Part shown: positions 55,046 through 63,878 of the stretch, in pieces
Layout: the number at the start of each line of letters is the position of its first letter
How positions within the stretch are numbered: the first letter of the stretch is position 1
Assembly: GCF_024281035.1 (NCBI RefSeq)
Contig: NZ_JAMXLH010000030.1
Span: 27,691-91,690, forward strand
Source of the DNA: Paraburkholderia sp.
GTDB lineage: Bacteria > Pseudomonadota > Gammaproteobacteria > Burkholderiales > Burkholderiaceae
DNA length: 64,000 bases
Direction of reading: 5' to 3'
Translations under genes and position numbers: made by a program
Notes under the pieces: generated by a model
Told to the model about the DNA's origin: nothing
Databases searched by the model: none
Seen by the model: the letters and a program-made list of their open reading frames with translations, nothing else

Positions 55046-55843
55046 TCATTCCAGGCGCAGCCGCGCCATGTACGGCAGGTGATCGGAAAGCCACGCGGTT
55101 TCCTGCGCGGGCCGGATCAGCTCGACAGGCTGCAGGCCGCGCACGAACATCTTGTCGAGCGCGAGCGTCGGCGAAAACGCCGGAAACGTGCGTGCGGGTT
55201 CGCCGAGCAGCGTCGCCACTTCGTGCATGCCGTGTTCGGCGAAGATCGGCACCGAGTCGTTGCGCCAGTCGTTGAAGTCGCCCGCGAGCACGAGCGGCCC
55301 TTGCGGCGCCTCCTTCGCGATCCAGTGCGCGATCCAGTTCATTTGCCGCATGCGCGCGCTGCGCGTGAGCGCAAGGTGCGCGCACAGCAGCGTGACCGAG
55401 CGCGAGCCGACGCTCGCGCGCGCCACGAGCAGCCCGCGCCGCTCGAACCGGTGCGCGGAGATGTCCCAACGTCCGCCGAGGTCGAGCGGATGCGGCGAAA
55501 GAATGGCGTTGCCGTGCCGCCAGGACGGCTTGAACACATTGGTGCCCAGTGCGATCTGGAGTTCGAGCGAGCGGGCGATCTCGGTGGCCTGGCAATGCCA
55601 GACGTCTTCGAGCGGATCGCCGAGCGGCGCGCCGAACGTGGAAGCGAGCACTGGTTGCGGCAGGCGCCGGGCCATGGCTTCCTGGAGGAACCAGGCATCG
55701 GCGTGGGTGGACTGCACCCAGCGCCGCATCGCCTGCCAGGCCTCGAAGCCGAGTGGCGAGCGGCCCTTGTGCAGGTTCCAGCTCACTGCGACGAAGTCGA
55801 GGTTGTGTGTGGTGTCTATCAGCGGTTCTTCGGGATTTCGCAT
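55046..55843 (-). CDS. Endonuclease/exonuclease/phosphatase (EEP) family protein
   Basis: A 265-residue hydrolase of the EEP fold (DNase I-like). VAVSWNLHKG opens the fold, WFLQEAM carries the metal-binding Glu, VTLLCAHLAL the catalytic region, LVLAGDFNDW the Asp-Asn pair, and AWLSDHLPYMARL the final His. These motifs are shared by nucleases and sphingomyelinase-type phosphodiesterases, so the substrate is undecided. The ATG at 55843 (MRNPEEPLIDTTHNL) is chosen over one 25 residues upstream; ribosome binding support is weak for both. No signal peptide is seen, so it is probably cytoplasmic. It lies just downstream of the secreted hypothetical gene. Confidence 0.85.
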   Translation of the reverse strand: MRNPEEPLIDTTHNLDFVAVSWNLHKGRSPLGFEAWQAMRRWVQSTHADAWFLQEAMARRLPQPVLASTFGAPLGDPLEDVWHCQATEIARSLELQIALGTNVFKPSWRHGNAILSPHPLDLGGRWDISAHRFERRGLLVARASVGSRSVTLLCAHLALTRSARMRQMNWIAHWIAKEAPQGPLVLAGDFNDWRNDSVPIFAEHGMHEVATLLGEPARTFPAFSPTLALDKMFVRGLQPVELIRPAQETAWLSDHLPYMARLRLE

Positions 55844-55874
55844 ACGGGGGTAGTTCTGTGATGCGCCGCGGGGC

Positions 55875-56387
55875 TCAGAGCGGCGGCGGCGCGAGGCTTG
55901 CGCTGATCCGGTACGCAAGCGCCGGATTCTGGTCGACGATCTGCCAGTTCACCGCTTCGCCCGCAGGCACGCGCAGCCCCGGATGGCTGGCGGCAACGCG
56001 GCGCGGCTGCGGCGGCAGCGCGCAGCCTTCGGGCGTTTGCGACGGGTTGGTGGATTCGAGCGTTTCCTGGGCATCGATTGCGAGAATCGTCTCGCTCGCA
56101 TTCGCCTGCAGCGGGGAGACGGTCAGCGTGCGCTGGAGGTCGATGCCGGCGTCCGGATGGTCCTTGCAGCCGACGTTGTGGGCGACGACATGATGGTGGG
56201 TATCCGTGCGCGCCTGGCCGACCGTGGTCGTGCCCTCGAACGCGTCGACCTGCCGACCGTCCTGCAACACCTGCAGCGTCCATTTCACGACGGGCTGCGC
56301 CGCATCCTGCGCATGCGCGCTCACGGCGGCCGTGCTGGCGGCTGCGGCGAACAGCGTGGTGGTGAGGCAGTGTTTCCACAACGTCAT
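55875..56387 (-). CDS. Secreted hypothetical protein
   Basis: A 170-residue protein with a classical signal peptide (MTLWKHCLTTTLFAAAASTA then VSAHAQD, cleavage likely after AHA). The mature part is beta-rich: VVKWTLQVLQDGRQVDAFEG, then GQARTDTHHHVVAHNVGCKD, and a proline-rich end. Two cysteines (in VGCKD and EGCALPPQ) may form a disulfide. I do not recognise a family. GGAG lies nine bases before the ATG. It is divergent from the DUF4148 gene, with which it shares a 389-base regulatory region. Confidence 0.65.
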   Translation of the reverse strand: MTLWKHCLTTTLFAAAASTAAVSAHAQDAAQPVVKWTLQVLQDGRQVDAFEGTTTVGQARTDTHHHVVAHNVGCKDHPDAGIDLQRTLTVSPLQANASETILAIDAQETLESTNPSQTPEGCALPPQPRRVAASHPGLRVPAGEAVNWQIVDQNPALAYRISASLAPPPL

Positions 56388-56776
56388 ATCGTTGACTCCG
56401 TGCACGCGCGCCGTCCGGGCGGCGACGGCGTGACCCTGGCTGCGTGGCTGGATTGTCGTGATCTTCGATCCTATACCCGGTTCGCAAATGCCGGACCGTC
56501 GCAGCTCAATATGAGATGGGGATGTACGTCGGAGGTTCAACCGCGACATTTGCGCCCATTGATGTTGCCGCGGCAACGAATGCATCTTCATCGCATGAAT
56601 CCGGGGCGCGATGTTGCTCGTTGTTGCGCGTTTTGCAACGGTGGTTTGACTCTTATCGAAATTGCTTTTCGATAGTTCAGTCGTAAACTGCACTTCATGG
56701 CAGGCGCCGAAACACCGGCCAGCAGGGCTTTTCGCCCGCCACGCCGACACGCTTCGACCTGCATCGAGGATTTGCC
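56388..56776. other. Divergent promoter region
   Basis: A TTGACT hexamer at 56646 and an inverted repeat ATCGAAA/TTTCGAT (56655-56673) lie upstream of the DUF4148 gene. The repeat may be an operator; GATAGT at 56671 could be the -10 but the spacing is long. No gene is seen. Confidence 0.4.
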
Positions 56777-57103
56777 ATGAAGACCGCTCCGCTCGCTGTT
56801 CCGCTGGCCTCTGCCATCACTGCATTCACGGCTTTCGTCGTCTTCGTTGCTTTCCCGGCTCGCGCTGGTGAAGTCGCTTCCGCACCCGCCGCAACGAACA
56901 ACGCGCCCAGGACGCGCGCCGAAGTCGAAGCGGAACTCGCCGAAGCCAAAGCCAACGGCGAACTCAGCAAGAATCCGAGCGCGCCCGACTATCCGCCGCA
57001 GTTCGCCATGGGCGGTTACGCCGCGCCGCGCGTGCAGATCTCGACGGACCTCTTGCACGCGGCGCGCCCCGTTCCCGCTTCGGGCGGCGCGGCCATCCAC
57101 TGA
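56777..57103 (+). CDS. DUF4148 domain periplasmic protein
   Basis: A 108-residue protein with an N-terminal hydrophobic segment (AVPLASAITAFTAFVVFVAF) ending PARAGE, a signal peptide. The mature part contains TRAEVEAELAEAKANGEL, the DUF4148 core that is common in Burkholderiales and often present in many paralogs. The rest (NPSAPDYPPQFAMGGYAAPR) is Pro/Gly-rich. Function is unknown. GAGGA precedes the ATG by six bases. It is a single gene. Confidence 0.8.
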   Translation: MKTAPLAVPLASAITAFTAFVVFVAFPARAGEVASAPAATNNAPRTRAEVEAELAEAKANGELSKNPSAPDYPPQFAMGGYAAPRVQISTDLLHAARPVPASGGAAIH

Positions 57104-57307
57104 GCCGCATGGCGTTTGCGGCAACGCGCCTGTGCGTTGCCGCGCATTGCTCGCCGGACAGCCGTACGACATAGCGGATGCTGCACCGCGGCACGGCGTA
57201 CAATTTTCTGCATAGCGGCGGCGCGACGCGCGCCGTCACCCGGACTCAGCAGATCGCGGACGTCAGGCCGAAGTCCCGGCCGGCGCCGCAGGGACGGATG
57301 TGGAGAC

Positions 57308-58414
57308 ATGGATCAGATCGACTGTGTAGTGATCGGCGCAGGCGTCGTCGGGCTGGCGGTGGCGCGCGCGCTCGCGGCGCGCGGGCGCGAGGTGATCGTG
57401 CTGGAAGCGGCCGGCGCCATCGGCACCGGCACCAGCTCGCGCAACAGCGAGGTGATTCACGCCGGGCTCTACTACCCGCGCGGCTCGCTGAAAGCCACGC
57501 TTTGTGTGCGTGGCCGCGAAATGCTCTACGAGTACTGCGCGGCGCGCCACGTCGAGCACGCGCGCTGCGGCAAGCTGCTCGTCGCCACGGCGCCCAACCA
57601 GATCCCGCAGCTCGAAGCGATTCTGGCGCGCGGCAAGGAAAACGGCGTGTTCGACCTCACGCGCATCAGCGGCAGCGAGGCGCTCGCGCTCGAACCGGCG
57701 CTCGAATGCATCGCGGCCGTCTATTCGCCGCAGACCGGCATCGTCGACAGCCATCAGCTCATGCTCGCGTTACAGGGCGACGCCGAACGCGACGGCGCGG
57801 TGATCGCGCTCCAGTCGCCGGTCGAGTCGATCGATGTGGCGCCGAACGGCTTCGTCGTCCGGGTCGGCGGCGCGTCGCCGACCGAAGTGCGCGCGGCCTG
57901 TGTCATCAACAGTGCGGGCCTGCAGGCGACCGCCGTGGCGCGGCGCATTCGCGGCCTCGATGCGCGCCACATCCCGCCGATCTATCTGGCGCGCGGCAAC
58001 TACTTCGGCGTATCGGGGCGCGTGCCGTTTTCGCGCCTCATCTATCCGATGCCGAACGAGGCCGGGCTGGGCGTTCACCTCACGCTCGACATGGGCGGCC
58101 AGGCGCGCTTCGGTCCGGACGTCGAGTGGATCGATGCCATCGACTACAACGTCAATCCGCAACGCGCCAATACGTTCTACGCGCAAATCCGCCACTACTG
58201 GCCCGCGTTGCCCGACGGCGCGCTGCAGCCGGCTTACGCCGGCATCCGGCCGAAGCTCTCGGGCCCGGGCGAAGCCGCTGCCGACTTCATGATCCAGGGG
58301 GCCGCCGCGCACGGCGTGCGCGGGCTCGTGAACCTGTTCGGGATCGAGTCGCCGGGGCTCACGGCGTCGCTGGCGATTGCCCAGCGCGTGTGCGAACTGG
58401 CCGACGCGCGCTGA
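57308..58414 (+). CDS. FAD-dependent oxidoreductase (LhgO/DAO family)
   Basis: A 368-residue flavoprotein of the DAO superfamily, related to L-2-hydroxyglutarate oxidase and glycerol-3-phosphate dehydrogenase. The Rossmann start is [40 protein letters not shown] is the family block for the substrate side, and [14 protein letters not shown] follows. The C-terminal FAD region is [23 protein letters not shown] precedes the ATG at 57308. Its exact hydroxy-acid substrate is open; the NSEVIHAG motif is more typical of the LhgO-related group. It is monocistronic and convergent with the adhesin gene. Confidence 0.85.
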   Translation: MDQIDCVVIGAGVVGLAVARALAARGREVIVLEAAGAIGTGTSSRNSEVIHAGLYYPRGSLKATLCVRGREMLYEYCAARHVEHARCGKLLVATAPNQIPQLEAILARGKENGVFDLTRISGSEALALEPALECIAAVYSPQTGIVDSHQLMLALQGDAERDGAVIALQSPVESIDVAPNGFVVRVGGASPTEVRAACVINSAGLQATAVARRIRGLDARHIPPIYLARGNYFGVSGRVPFSRLIYPMPNEAGLGVHLTLDMGGQARFGPDVEWIDAIDYNVNPQRANTFYAQIRHYWPALPDGALQPAYAGIRPKLSGPGEAAADFMIQGAAAHGVRGLVNLFGIESPGLTASLAIAQRVCELADAR

Positions 58415-58419
58415 GCGGA

Positions 58420-58495
58420 CCCCGCGAGGTTGAACTCGCGGGGCTGGGCGCGCCAGGTTGAGTGCGGCGCGTTTAGTGCGCGGTATTTACCGCGC
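58420..58495. terminator. Two hairpins between convergent genes
   Basis: CCCCGCGAG/CTCGCGGGG (58420-58443) over a six-base loop and GCGCGGTA/TACCGCGC (58478-58495) over a two-base loop lie between the oxidoreductase and the adhesin stop codons. Neither has a T-run. Confidence 0.5.
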
Positions 58496-58500
58496 CGTGC

Positions 58501-61011
58501 TTACCACGAATGCCCGAGGCCGCCGTTGATCATCAGGCGCGAGCCGTTCACCGTGCCCGCGCCCAGTTTGACGACGGTGTTTTGGGCAATCCGCACGCTG
58601 CCGCCGATTGCAACGGCCGTATAGCCGCCGTAGTTTCCGAAGCCGACACTGGCCGACACGACCTTGCCCGGATCGACCTGTGGCATCCCCGCGAGCGCAC
58701 CTGCGATTGCAATGCCGGAGTACGCGGTACGCGCGAGGTGATTCACGCCTTGCTGCATGGAGTCCAGCCGCTGGTCGGTATATCGGTTCACCGTTTCGGT
58801 TGCTGACGTGAGCTGGCGTACGTTGACTGCGTCTGTCGCCTCCGTGCCGTCCGCGACATTGACGACCTGACGCTGCTGATCCGTGCTGCCGACGGACACC
58901 ACGTTCGAGCGGCCGCCGTCGTTGGAGTTGGCGCCGAGCGCCACCGAGTTCGAGCCGGCCGTGACGGCCGGCTTGTCGTTGGTTGTGCCGTTCATGTCGG
59001 ACGCGATGCCGTTGGCGTTGACGACTGTCGTGTTGTTGATGGTCGTCGACAGCGAGTTCAGCGTGTTGTTGATGTTCGCCACGCCCGTCGACAGCGACGC
59101 CACGTTGTCGTTCGTCACGCTCAGGCCAGTGGAGAGCGAGCTGAGGCCCGCCGAGCTTGTCGTCGACAGCGAGTCCATGTTGCTGTTCGTCGAACTCAGG
59201 CCGGTCGACAGCGAGGCCACGTTGCTGTTCGTGTCGCTCAGACTGCTCGACAGCGACGACATGTTCGACGCAAGCGATGTCGACAGGCTGTTGAGAGCCT
59301 GGTTCGTCGCGTTGAGCTGGCTGCCGTTGGTCGCGTCCGTGCTGGTGGCCGAGACACGGCCGGCTGCGACGTTCGTGATCTGGCGTTCCAGCCCTGCCGC
59401 GCCGACGCTGAAGACGCCCACCGGCGCGATGCCGGAGACCGCATACGAGGCGCCGCCGACCGTGATGGCCGGCACTGCGACGGCGTTGCCCGTGGTCGAG
59501 TTTGCGCCCATTGCAATCGAGTTCGCGACGTTGGCCTGTGCGTTCGTGCCGAAGGCGAGCGCGTCGGTCGCCGTGGCACTGGCGCCCGCGCCGTAGGCCT
59601 GTGCGCCGATGGCGCTTGCGATGGCCTGGTTGCCGAGCGCGATCGTGTTGTCCTGGGTCGCCTGGTTCGCGTTGCCGATCGCCAGTGCGCCGGTGCCCGT
59701 CGCCGTGTTGTCCGCGCCCATCGCCACCGCGCCGGTGCCTGTCGCGACGTTCGGGTCGCCGATTGCGACCGCGCCGTTGCCGCTTGCCGTGTTACCGGCG
59801 CCGAGCGACACGGCCTGGCCGCCCGACGCCGATGCGTTCTGGCCGATGGCAACCGCGCCATCCGACTCGGCGTTCGAGCCATCGCCGACCGCGACGCTGC
59901 TCGTGCCTGCCGATTTGGCGTTGACGCCTACTGCGAGAGAGTTGATGCCCGTTGCACCGCTGCCGTCGTGGTTGTCCTGCCGCGTGCCGTTGTCGTTCAC
60001 GCTGTGATAGCGCGTCTGCGCATCGTTGATGGCGTTCGTGGTCGACGTGGACAGCGACAGGATCAGGTCGGCGGTCGTGCTGAGGCCCGTGGACAGCGAA
60101 ACCATGCCGGTCGAGGTCGCGGTCGACAGCGACGTGAGCGAACTATCGGTCGAGCTCAAGCTGGTGAACAGCAAACCGATCGAGCTGTTGGCCGTCGAGA
60201 GGCTGTTCGAGGTTGTCGTTGAAAGTGCTGCGAGCGAACTGTCGGTCGAACTCAAACTGTTGGACAGCGCACCGATCGAGCTGTTGGCCGTCGAGAGGCT
60301 GTTCAAGGTTGTCGTTGAAAGTGCTGCGAGCGAACTGTCGGTCGAACTCAAGCTGTTGGACAGCACACCGATCGAGCTGTTGGCCGACGTGAGGCTGTTC
60401 AAAGTCGACGTCGACAATGAATTCAATTGCTCCACATTGACGGCGTCGGTAGCTTGCGTACCGGCGGCAACATTGACGATTTTGCGTTGGTTTTTACTCG
60501 ATCCGACCGAGACGACATTCGCTTCGCCGTCATCGGTCGAACCGTTTCCAAGCACCACGCTGCCCGCTCCGGATGCCGTTGTTTTTACGCCGAGGGCGGT
60601 ACTTCCACCCGTCGCATTCGCTCGCGTGCCAATCGCAGTATTCGCTTGATCGTTTACTCCAGTCGCGCCTGCAATGGCACCGGTGCCAATTGCAGTGTCG
60701 TAATTGGCTGCCGCTACCGCATTTGATCCAATCGCGATGGGGTCTGCGCTATGTCCGCATATGGCCGCGCCCGCCCCATTCCCTGCGATCGCACCCGGGC
60801 CATAGGCCAACGGAGTGTCGCATTTTATGTTGGGAGAAATACTGCCGCCGTCCAGGGCGCCAGCCAGTGCCCCGCCTGAACCACACAAGCCGAGAATGAT
60901 CGGAACGATGACGGTAGAGGTGGCTTTTTTGCCGCGGGCGCGAGCATTTTCCGGGACAGCAATCCAGGAACCCAATGCTTCACTAAATATCGAGTGGTAA
61001 ATCCTGTTCAT
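58501..61011 (-). CDS. Trimeric autotransporter adhesin (YadA-like)
   Basis: An 836-residue trimeric autotransporter. The N-terminus MNRIYHSIFSEALGSWIAVP is the extended signal peptide region (ESPR) before a hydrophobic export signal (STVIVPIILGLCGSGGALAG). Head-type repeats (GSNAVAAANYDTAIGTGAIA, ALGVKTTASGAGSVVLGNGS) flank neck motifs such as DAVNVEQLNSLS and DAVNVRQL. Between them is a stalk of about 32-residue repeats of SSIGxLSNSLSSTDSSLAAL three times (60150-60400). The C-terminal 70 residues form the beta-barrel anchor (GGYTAVAIGGSVRIAQN, then LGHSW). The upstream sequence lacks a good ribosome binding site. It probably mediates surface adhesion; receptor unknown. Confidence 0.95.
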   Translation of the reverse strand: MNRIYHSIFSEALGSWIAVPENARARGKKATSTVIVPIILGLCGSGGALAGALDGGSISPNIKCDTPLAYGPGAIAGNGAGAAICGHSADPIAIGSNAVAAANYDTAIGTGAIAGATGVNDQANTAIGTRANATGGSTALGVKTTASGAGSVVLGNGSTDDGEANVVSVGSSKNQRKIVNVAAGTQATDAVNVEQLNSLSTSTLNSLTSANSSIGVLSNSLSSTDSSLAALSTTTLNSLSTANSSIGALSNSLSSTDSSLAALSTTTSNSLSTANSSIGLLFTSLSSTDSSLTSLSTATSTGMVSLSTGLSTTADLILSLSTSTTNAINDAQTRYHSVNDNGTRQDNHDGSGATGINSLAVGVNAKSAGTSSVAVGDGSNAESDGAVAIGQNASASGGQAVSLGAGNTASGNGAVAIGDPNVATGTGAVAMGADNTATGTGALAIGNANQATQDNTIALGNQAIASAIGAQAYGAGASATATDALAFGTNAQANVANSIAMGANSTTGNAVAVPAITVGGASYAVSGIAPVGVFSVGAAGLERQITNVAAGRVSATSTDATNGSQLNATNQALNSLSTSLASNMSSLSSSLSDTNSNVASLSTGLSSTNSNMDSLSTTSSAGLSSLSTGLSVTNDNVASLSTGVANINNTLNSLSTTINNTTVVNANGIASDMNGTTNDKPAVTAGSNSVALGANSNDGGRSNVVSVGSTDQQRQVVNVADGTEATDAVNVRQLTSATETVNRYTDQRLDSMQQGVNHLARTAYSGIAIAGALAGMPQVDPGKVVSASVGFGNYGGYTAVAIGGSVRIAQNTVVKLGAGTVNGSRLMINGGLGHSW
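60110..60410. repeat. Internal repeats of about 96 bp in the adhesin stalk
   Basis: Three near-identical copies encode SSIGxLSNSLSSTDSSLxxL-type stalk segments in the autotransporter gene. Copy number may vary by recombination or slippage. Confidence 0.8.
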
Positions 61012-61624
61012 TTCTGTATTGAGAGATCGTGTTGGTGGTATGAGGGAAAATCGATAAACGAAATAAAACTGTCCGGAAAGCTATGGAATCCGAGGTTTTT
61101 TGTTAGCCGCATTTGAAACTCTTGTTCCCGAATAGCCGCCCCGTATTCGCTCAAGTGCCGCTCCGACGCGGCGCTTGCGCAGTCGCTAGCTAAATACATA
61201 ATTCGAAGTACTGATTAATCGTGCCGTGATACCTGTTTGCGTTACCTGATGCCTCCGATACCGCTGATACCTGATCTGTCCGCGCGCTGGCGATATGACT
61301 CTCTGGCTAACGCCGGAGCCATTGCCGTGCGCGGTGCGAGTGTTCGCCAGTCACTGGCGATACGTTTGAACGTCGGCGTGTGCGCTGTGCGGTGTCATCC
61401 ATGACACCGTCGTCTTGTTAGTGCGCCGTTTCCATCACCCGTTCTTGAGTTCGCCTCTGTCGGGGAAAGGCCGCCATCCTCGTTCAGCGCGGATGTTTCG
61501 CATAGGCTCGCCCTGGCCATCCTCCGGGCAGTCGCCGACCTTTCAAAAAGCTTTCGGAGTGTAAACGTTCGCGCGTTTCGTATGCAAGCGGAAAAGTCGC
61601 GATCCTCGTTGAATTGGTTGAGAT
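61012..61624. other. A+T-enriched gap upstream of the adhesin gene
   Basis: About 610 bases with lower G+C than the neighbourhood, including several TATA/TAAT stretches near 61190-61230 that could form the adhesin promoter. Repeats of gatacctg/ctgatacctgat are at 61228-61278. I see no gene. Confidence 0.4.
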
Positions 61625-61843
61625 TTATCTGACAATTTCTGCGATCTGGCCCTTGCGACCATGAAGAACTGCTTTGTGGAACGGCAAATCACGAGGTTGT
61701 TTGGCGGGGTTGAGGTTGCTATGACAGCCAGGACAGAACCGCGCGTCTGTCGGTCCAGGTTCGGGTCCACGCACTTCGCTTGTCTTGAGGAACGCCTTTG
61801 TATCCGACAGCACTTCGTTGCTATGCTTGCGCCGCGCTGTCAT
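61625..61843 (-). CDS. Possible small CxxC protein or remnant
   Basis: A 72-residue frame starts MTARRKHSNEVLSDTKAFLK and contains RFCPGCHSNLNPAKQPRDLP followed by HKAVLHGRKGQIAEIVR. The CPGC pair and balanced composition differ from chance frames. There is no convincing ribosome binding site, and an in-frame ATG at 61892 would overlap the start of the HiPIP gene on the other strand. It could be a zinc-ribbon protein or the remains of one. I do not recognise a family. Confidence 0.3.
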   Translation of the reverse strand: MTARRKHSNEVLSDTKAFLKTSEVRGPEPGPTDARFCPGCHSNLNPAKQPRDLPFHKAVLHGRKGQIAEIVR

Positions 61844-61889
61844 AGAACTGCGTATTGCCCCACATATTGGATATTGGAGTGACTCTTTC

Positions 61890-62204
61890 ATGAAATCGTC
61901 CCGCCGCAGCTTCCTGATCACGAGCATTGGTGTTGCAACGACCGTCGCGCTGTCGAAGCAGGCTTTCGCTGCTGATGCCACGAAGGTTAGCGAATCCGAC
62001 GCCATGGCCGTGACGCTTGGCTACAAGACCGACGCGACCAAGGTCGACAAGGCGAAGTTCGCCAAGTACGTCGCTGGCGAGAACTGCCATAACTGCGCGC
62101 TGTATCAAGGCAAGGCCACCGACGCATTTGCACCGTGCCCGATGTTTGGCGGCAAGCAGGTTTCGGGTAAGGGCTGGTGCAACGGCTACAACAAGAAGGC
62201 CTGA
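61890..62204 (+). CDS. High-potential iron-sulfur protein (HiPIP)
   Basis: A 104-residue periplasmic electron carrier with a Tat signal peptide (SSRRSFLITSIGVATTVALS, twin Arg at residues 5-6, likely cleaved after AFA). The [4Fe-4S] cluster is held by Cys66, Cys69, Cys83 and Cys97 (CHNCALYQ, CPMFGG, GWCNGY), which is the HiPIP pattern. GGAG lies about ten bases before the ATG. HiPIPs shuttle electrons between respiratory complexes. Nothing nearby tells which enzyme it serves here. It is convergent with the amidase gene. Confidence 0.93.
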   Translation: MKSSRRSFLITSIGVATTVALSKQAFAADATKVSESDAMAVTLGYKTDATKVDKAKFAKYVAGENCHNCALYQGKATDAFAPCPMFGGKQVSGKGWCNGYNKKA

Positions 62205-62257
62205 GCGCCGTTTGTTGTAGGTCGACCGCTCCCGCAAATTCGGCGCGGATGCGTCAA

Positions 62258-63799
62258 TCAGACGCGGGACATCGGTCCACGCGCCTGCAGTAAAGGCGGA
62301 CGCCGGCCAAACCATGGCCGCGCCGCCTCGAGCTGCGCCGCAAGGCGCAGCAGCAATGCATCGTTGCCGTCGCGTGCGGCGAACTGCACGCCTATCGGCA
62401 GTCCGCGCGCGCTCCACATCAGCGGCACCGACATCGACGGCTGGCCCGTCAGGTTGAACAACTCGGTACAGCCCGCCCAGGCGAACGCCTTGTTCGACGC
62501 TTCTATCAGCATCTTTCGCATCAGGGCCTCCATCGGCATGGCCGTGACCGCGCGCATCTGCAGTCGCTCGGTCTGTGACGGCTTGAGTTCGCCGATCTTT
62601 ACCGGCGCCGCCGCGAGCGTCGCGCACAGGATCACGTCGTAGCGCGTCATGAGATCGGCCAGTTGCGCCGTGATGTGCCGCTGCACGTCGAGCGCACTGG
62701 ACAGATTGCGTTGGCCGAACTTGCGGCCGATATGCGCCATCGCCCACGTCGCAACTTCGAAGTCCTGGCGGCGCGGCGCCGTACCGGTCACGTCGTCGGC
62801 CTTGAGCACGGACTGCTCCGCCACGACCGACCACAGCATCAGAAACGCGTCGCGCGCGGCGGTGAAATCGACCGGCAGCGCAACCGGCTCCACCCGATGG
62901 CCGAGCGAGGCGACGAGCGCGGCCGCATCGTCGACGGCGGCGAGCACCTCGGGCGTGAGCGAAAAGGCGAACATCGGGTCGGTGACGAGCGCGACGTTGA
63001 GCGCGAAGTTGCGTGACCCGGCGTGGTCGAACGGCTCGCGAACCGCCGCGAGGAACGTGCCCGGTGCGCCGGGTGCGAGCGCAGGGTCGCCCGCGATGAG
63101 GTCGAGCATCAGCGCGCTGTCGCGCACGCTGCGCGAGACGGCCAGATCGACGCCCAGCGCGCCCGGCGGCGGAGCGAGGTTCGAAGGCGGCTGGCGCGAG
63201 CGCGACGGTTTGAGACCGAACAGGCCGCAGCACGACGCGGGAATGCGGATCGAGCCGCCGCCGTCCGATGCGTGCGCGAGCGGCACGACGCCCGCGGCGA
63301 CCGCTGCCGCCGCGCCGCCGCTCGATCCGCCGGGCGTGTGGTCGAGGCTCCACGGGTTGCGGCATGCGCCGAAGAGTTCGGGCTCCGTGTACGGCATCTG
63401 GCCCAGTTCCGAGGCGCTCGTCTTGCCGAAGATGTTGAGGCCCGCCGCGCGAAAGCGCGTGACGACCGGGGCGTCCTCGGCGGGCACGTAGTGGCGGTAA
63501 TGACGGCTGCCGAACGTCATGCGCAGTCCCGCCACCGCCGCGCCGAGATCCTTCACGAGGAACGGCACGCCGGCGAGCGGGCCGTCGGCGAGGGCATCGG
63601 TGCCGTTCGCGCCCGCCTCGATCCGCGCTGCGCGGCGGCGGGCCGCGTCGTAGTCCTTGAGCACGATCGCGTTGATCGCGGGATTGGCCGCTTCCGCGTG
63701 CGCGATCGCCGTATCGAGCAGTTCGCGCGCGCTCACGTCGCCGCGCTTGACGAGTTCGGCGAGGCCGATGGCGTCATATTCCAGATAGTCGGACTGCAA
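62258..63799 (-). CDS. Amidase signature family enzyme
   Basis: A 513-residue amidase. The Ser-cisSer-Lys triad is visible as Lys83 in FLVKDLGAAV, the serines of HTPGGSSGGAAAAVAAG (about 155-170) and Ser183 in SDGGGSIRIPASCCGLFGLK. Substrate specificity is open; 6-aminohexanoate-cyclic-dimer hydrolase-like and glutamyl amidases share this layout. The start is a TTG at 63799 supported by GGAGG seven bases upstream, and no ATG or GTG lies in a better position. A hexanucleotide microsatellite begins about 80 bases upstream of the start. Confidence 0.88.
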   Translation of the reverse strand: MQSDYLEYDAIGLAELVKRGDVSARELLDTAIAHAEAANPAINAIVLKDYDAARRRAARIEAGANGTDALADGPLAGVPFLVKDLGAAVAGLRMTFGSRHYRHYVPAEDAPVVTRFRAAGLNIFGKTSASELGQMPYTEPELFGACRNPWSLDHTPGGSSGGAAAAVAAGVVPLAHASDGGGSIRIPASCCGLFGLKPSRSRQPPSNLAPPPGALGVDLAVSRSVRDSALMLDLIAGDPALAPGAPGTFLAAVREPFDHAGSRNFALNVALVTDPMFAFSLTPEVLAAVDDAAALVASLGHRVEPVALPVDFTAARDAFLMLWSVVAEQSVLKADDVTGTAPRRQDFEVATWAMAHIGRKFGQRNLSSALDVQRHITAQLADLMTRYDVILCATLAAAPVKIGELKPSQTERLQMRAVTAMPMEALMRKMLIEASNKAFAWAGCTELFNLTGQPSMSVPLMWSARGLPIGVQFAARDGNDALLLRLAAQLEAARPWFGRRPPLLQARGPMSRV

Positions 63800-63878
63800 G
63801 GTGCGGCCTCCTGTTACTGGCGAACGGGCGATGCGTGAGCGCCTGGCTACCGGCGAGTGTGTCGGTGAGCGTGACGGC

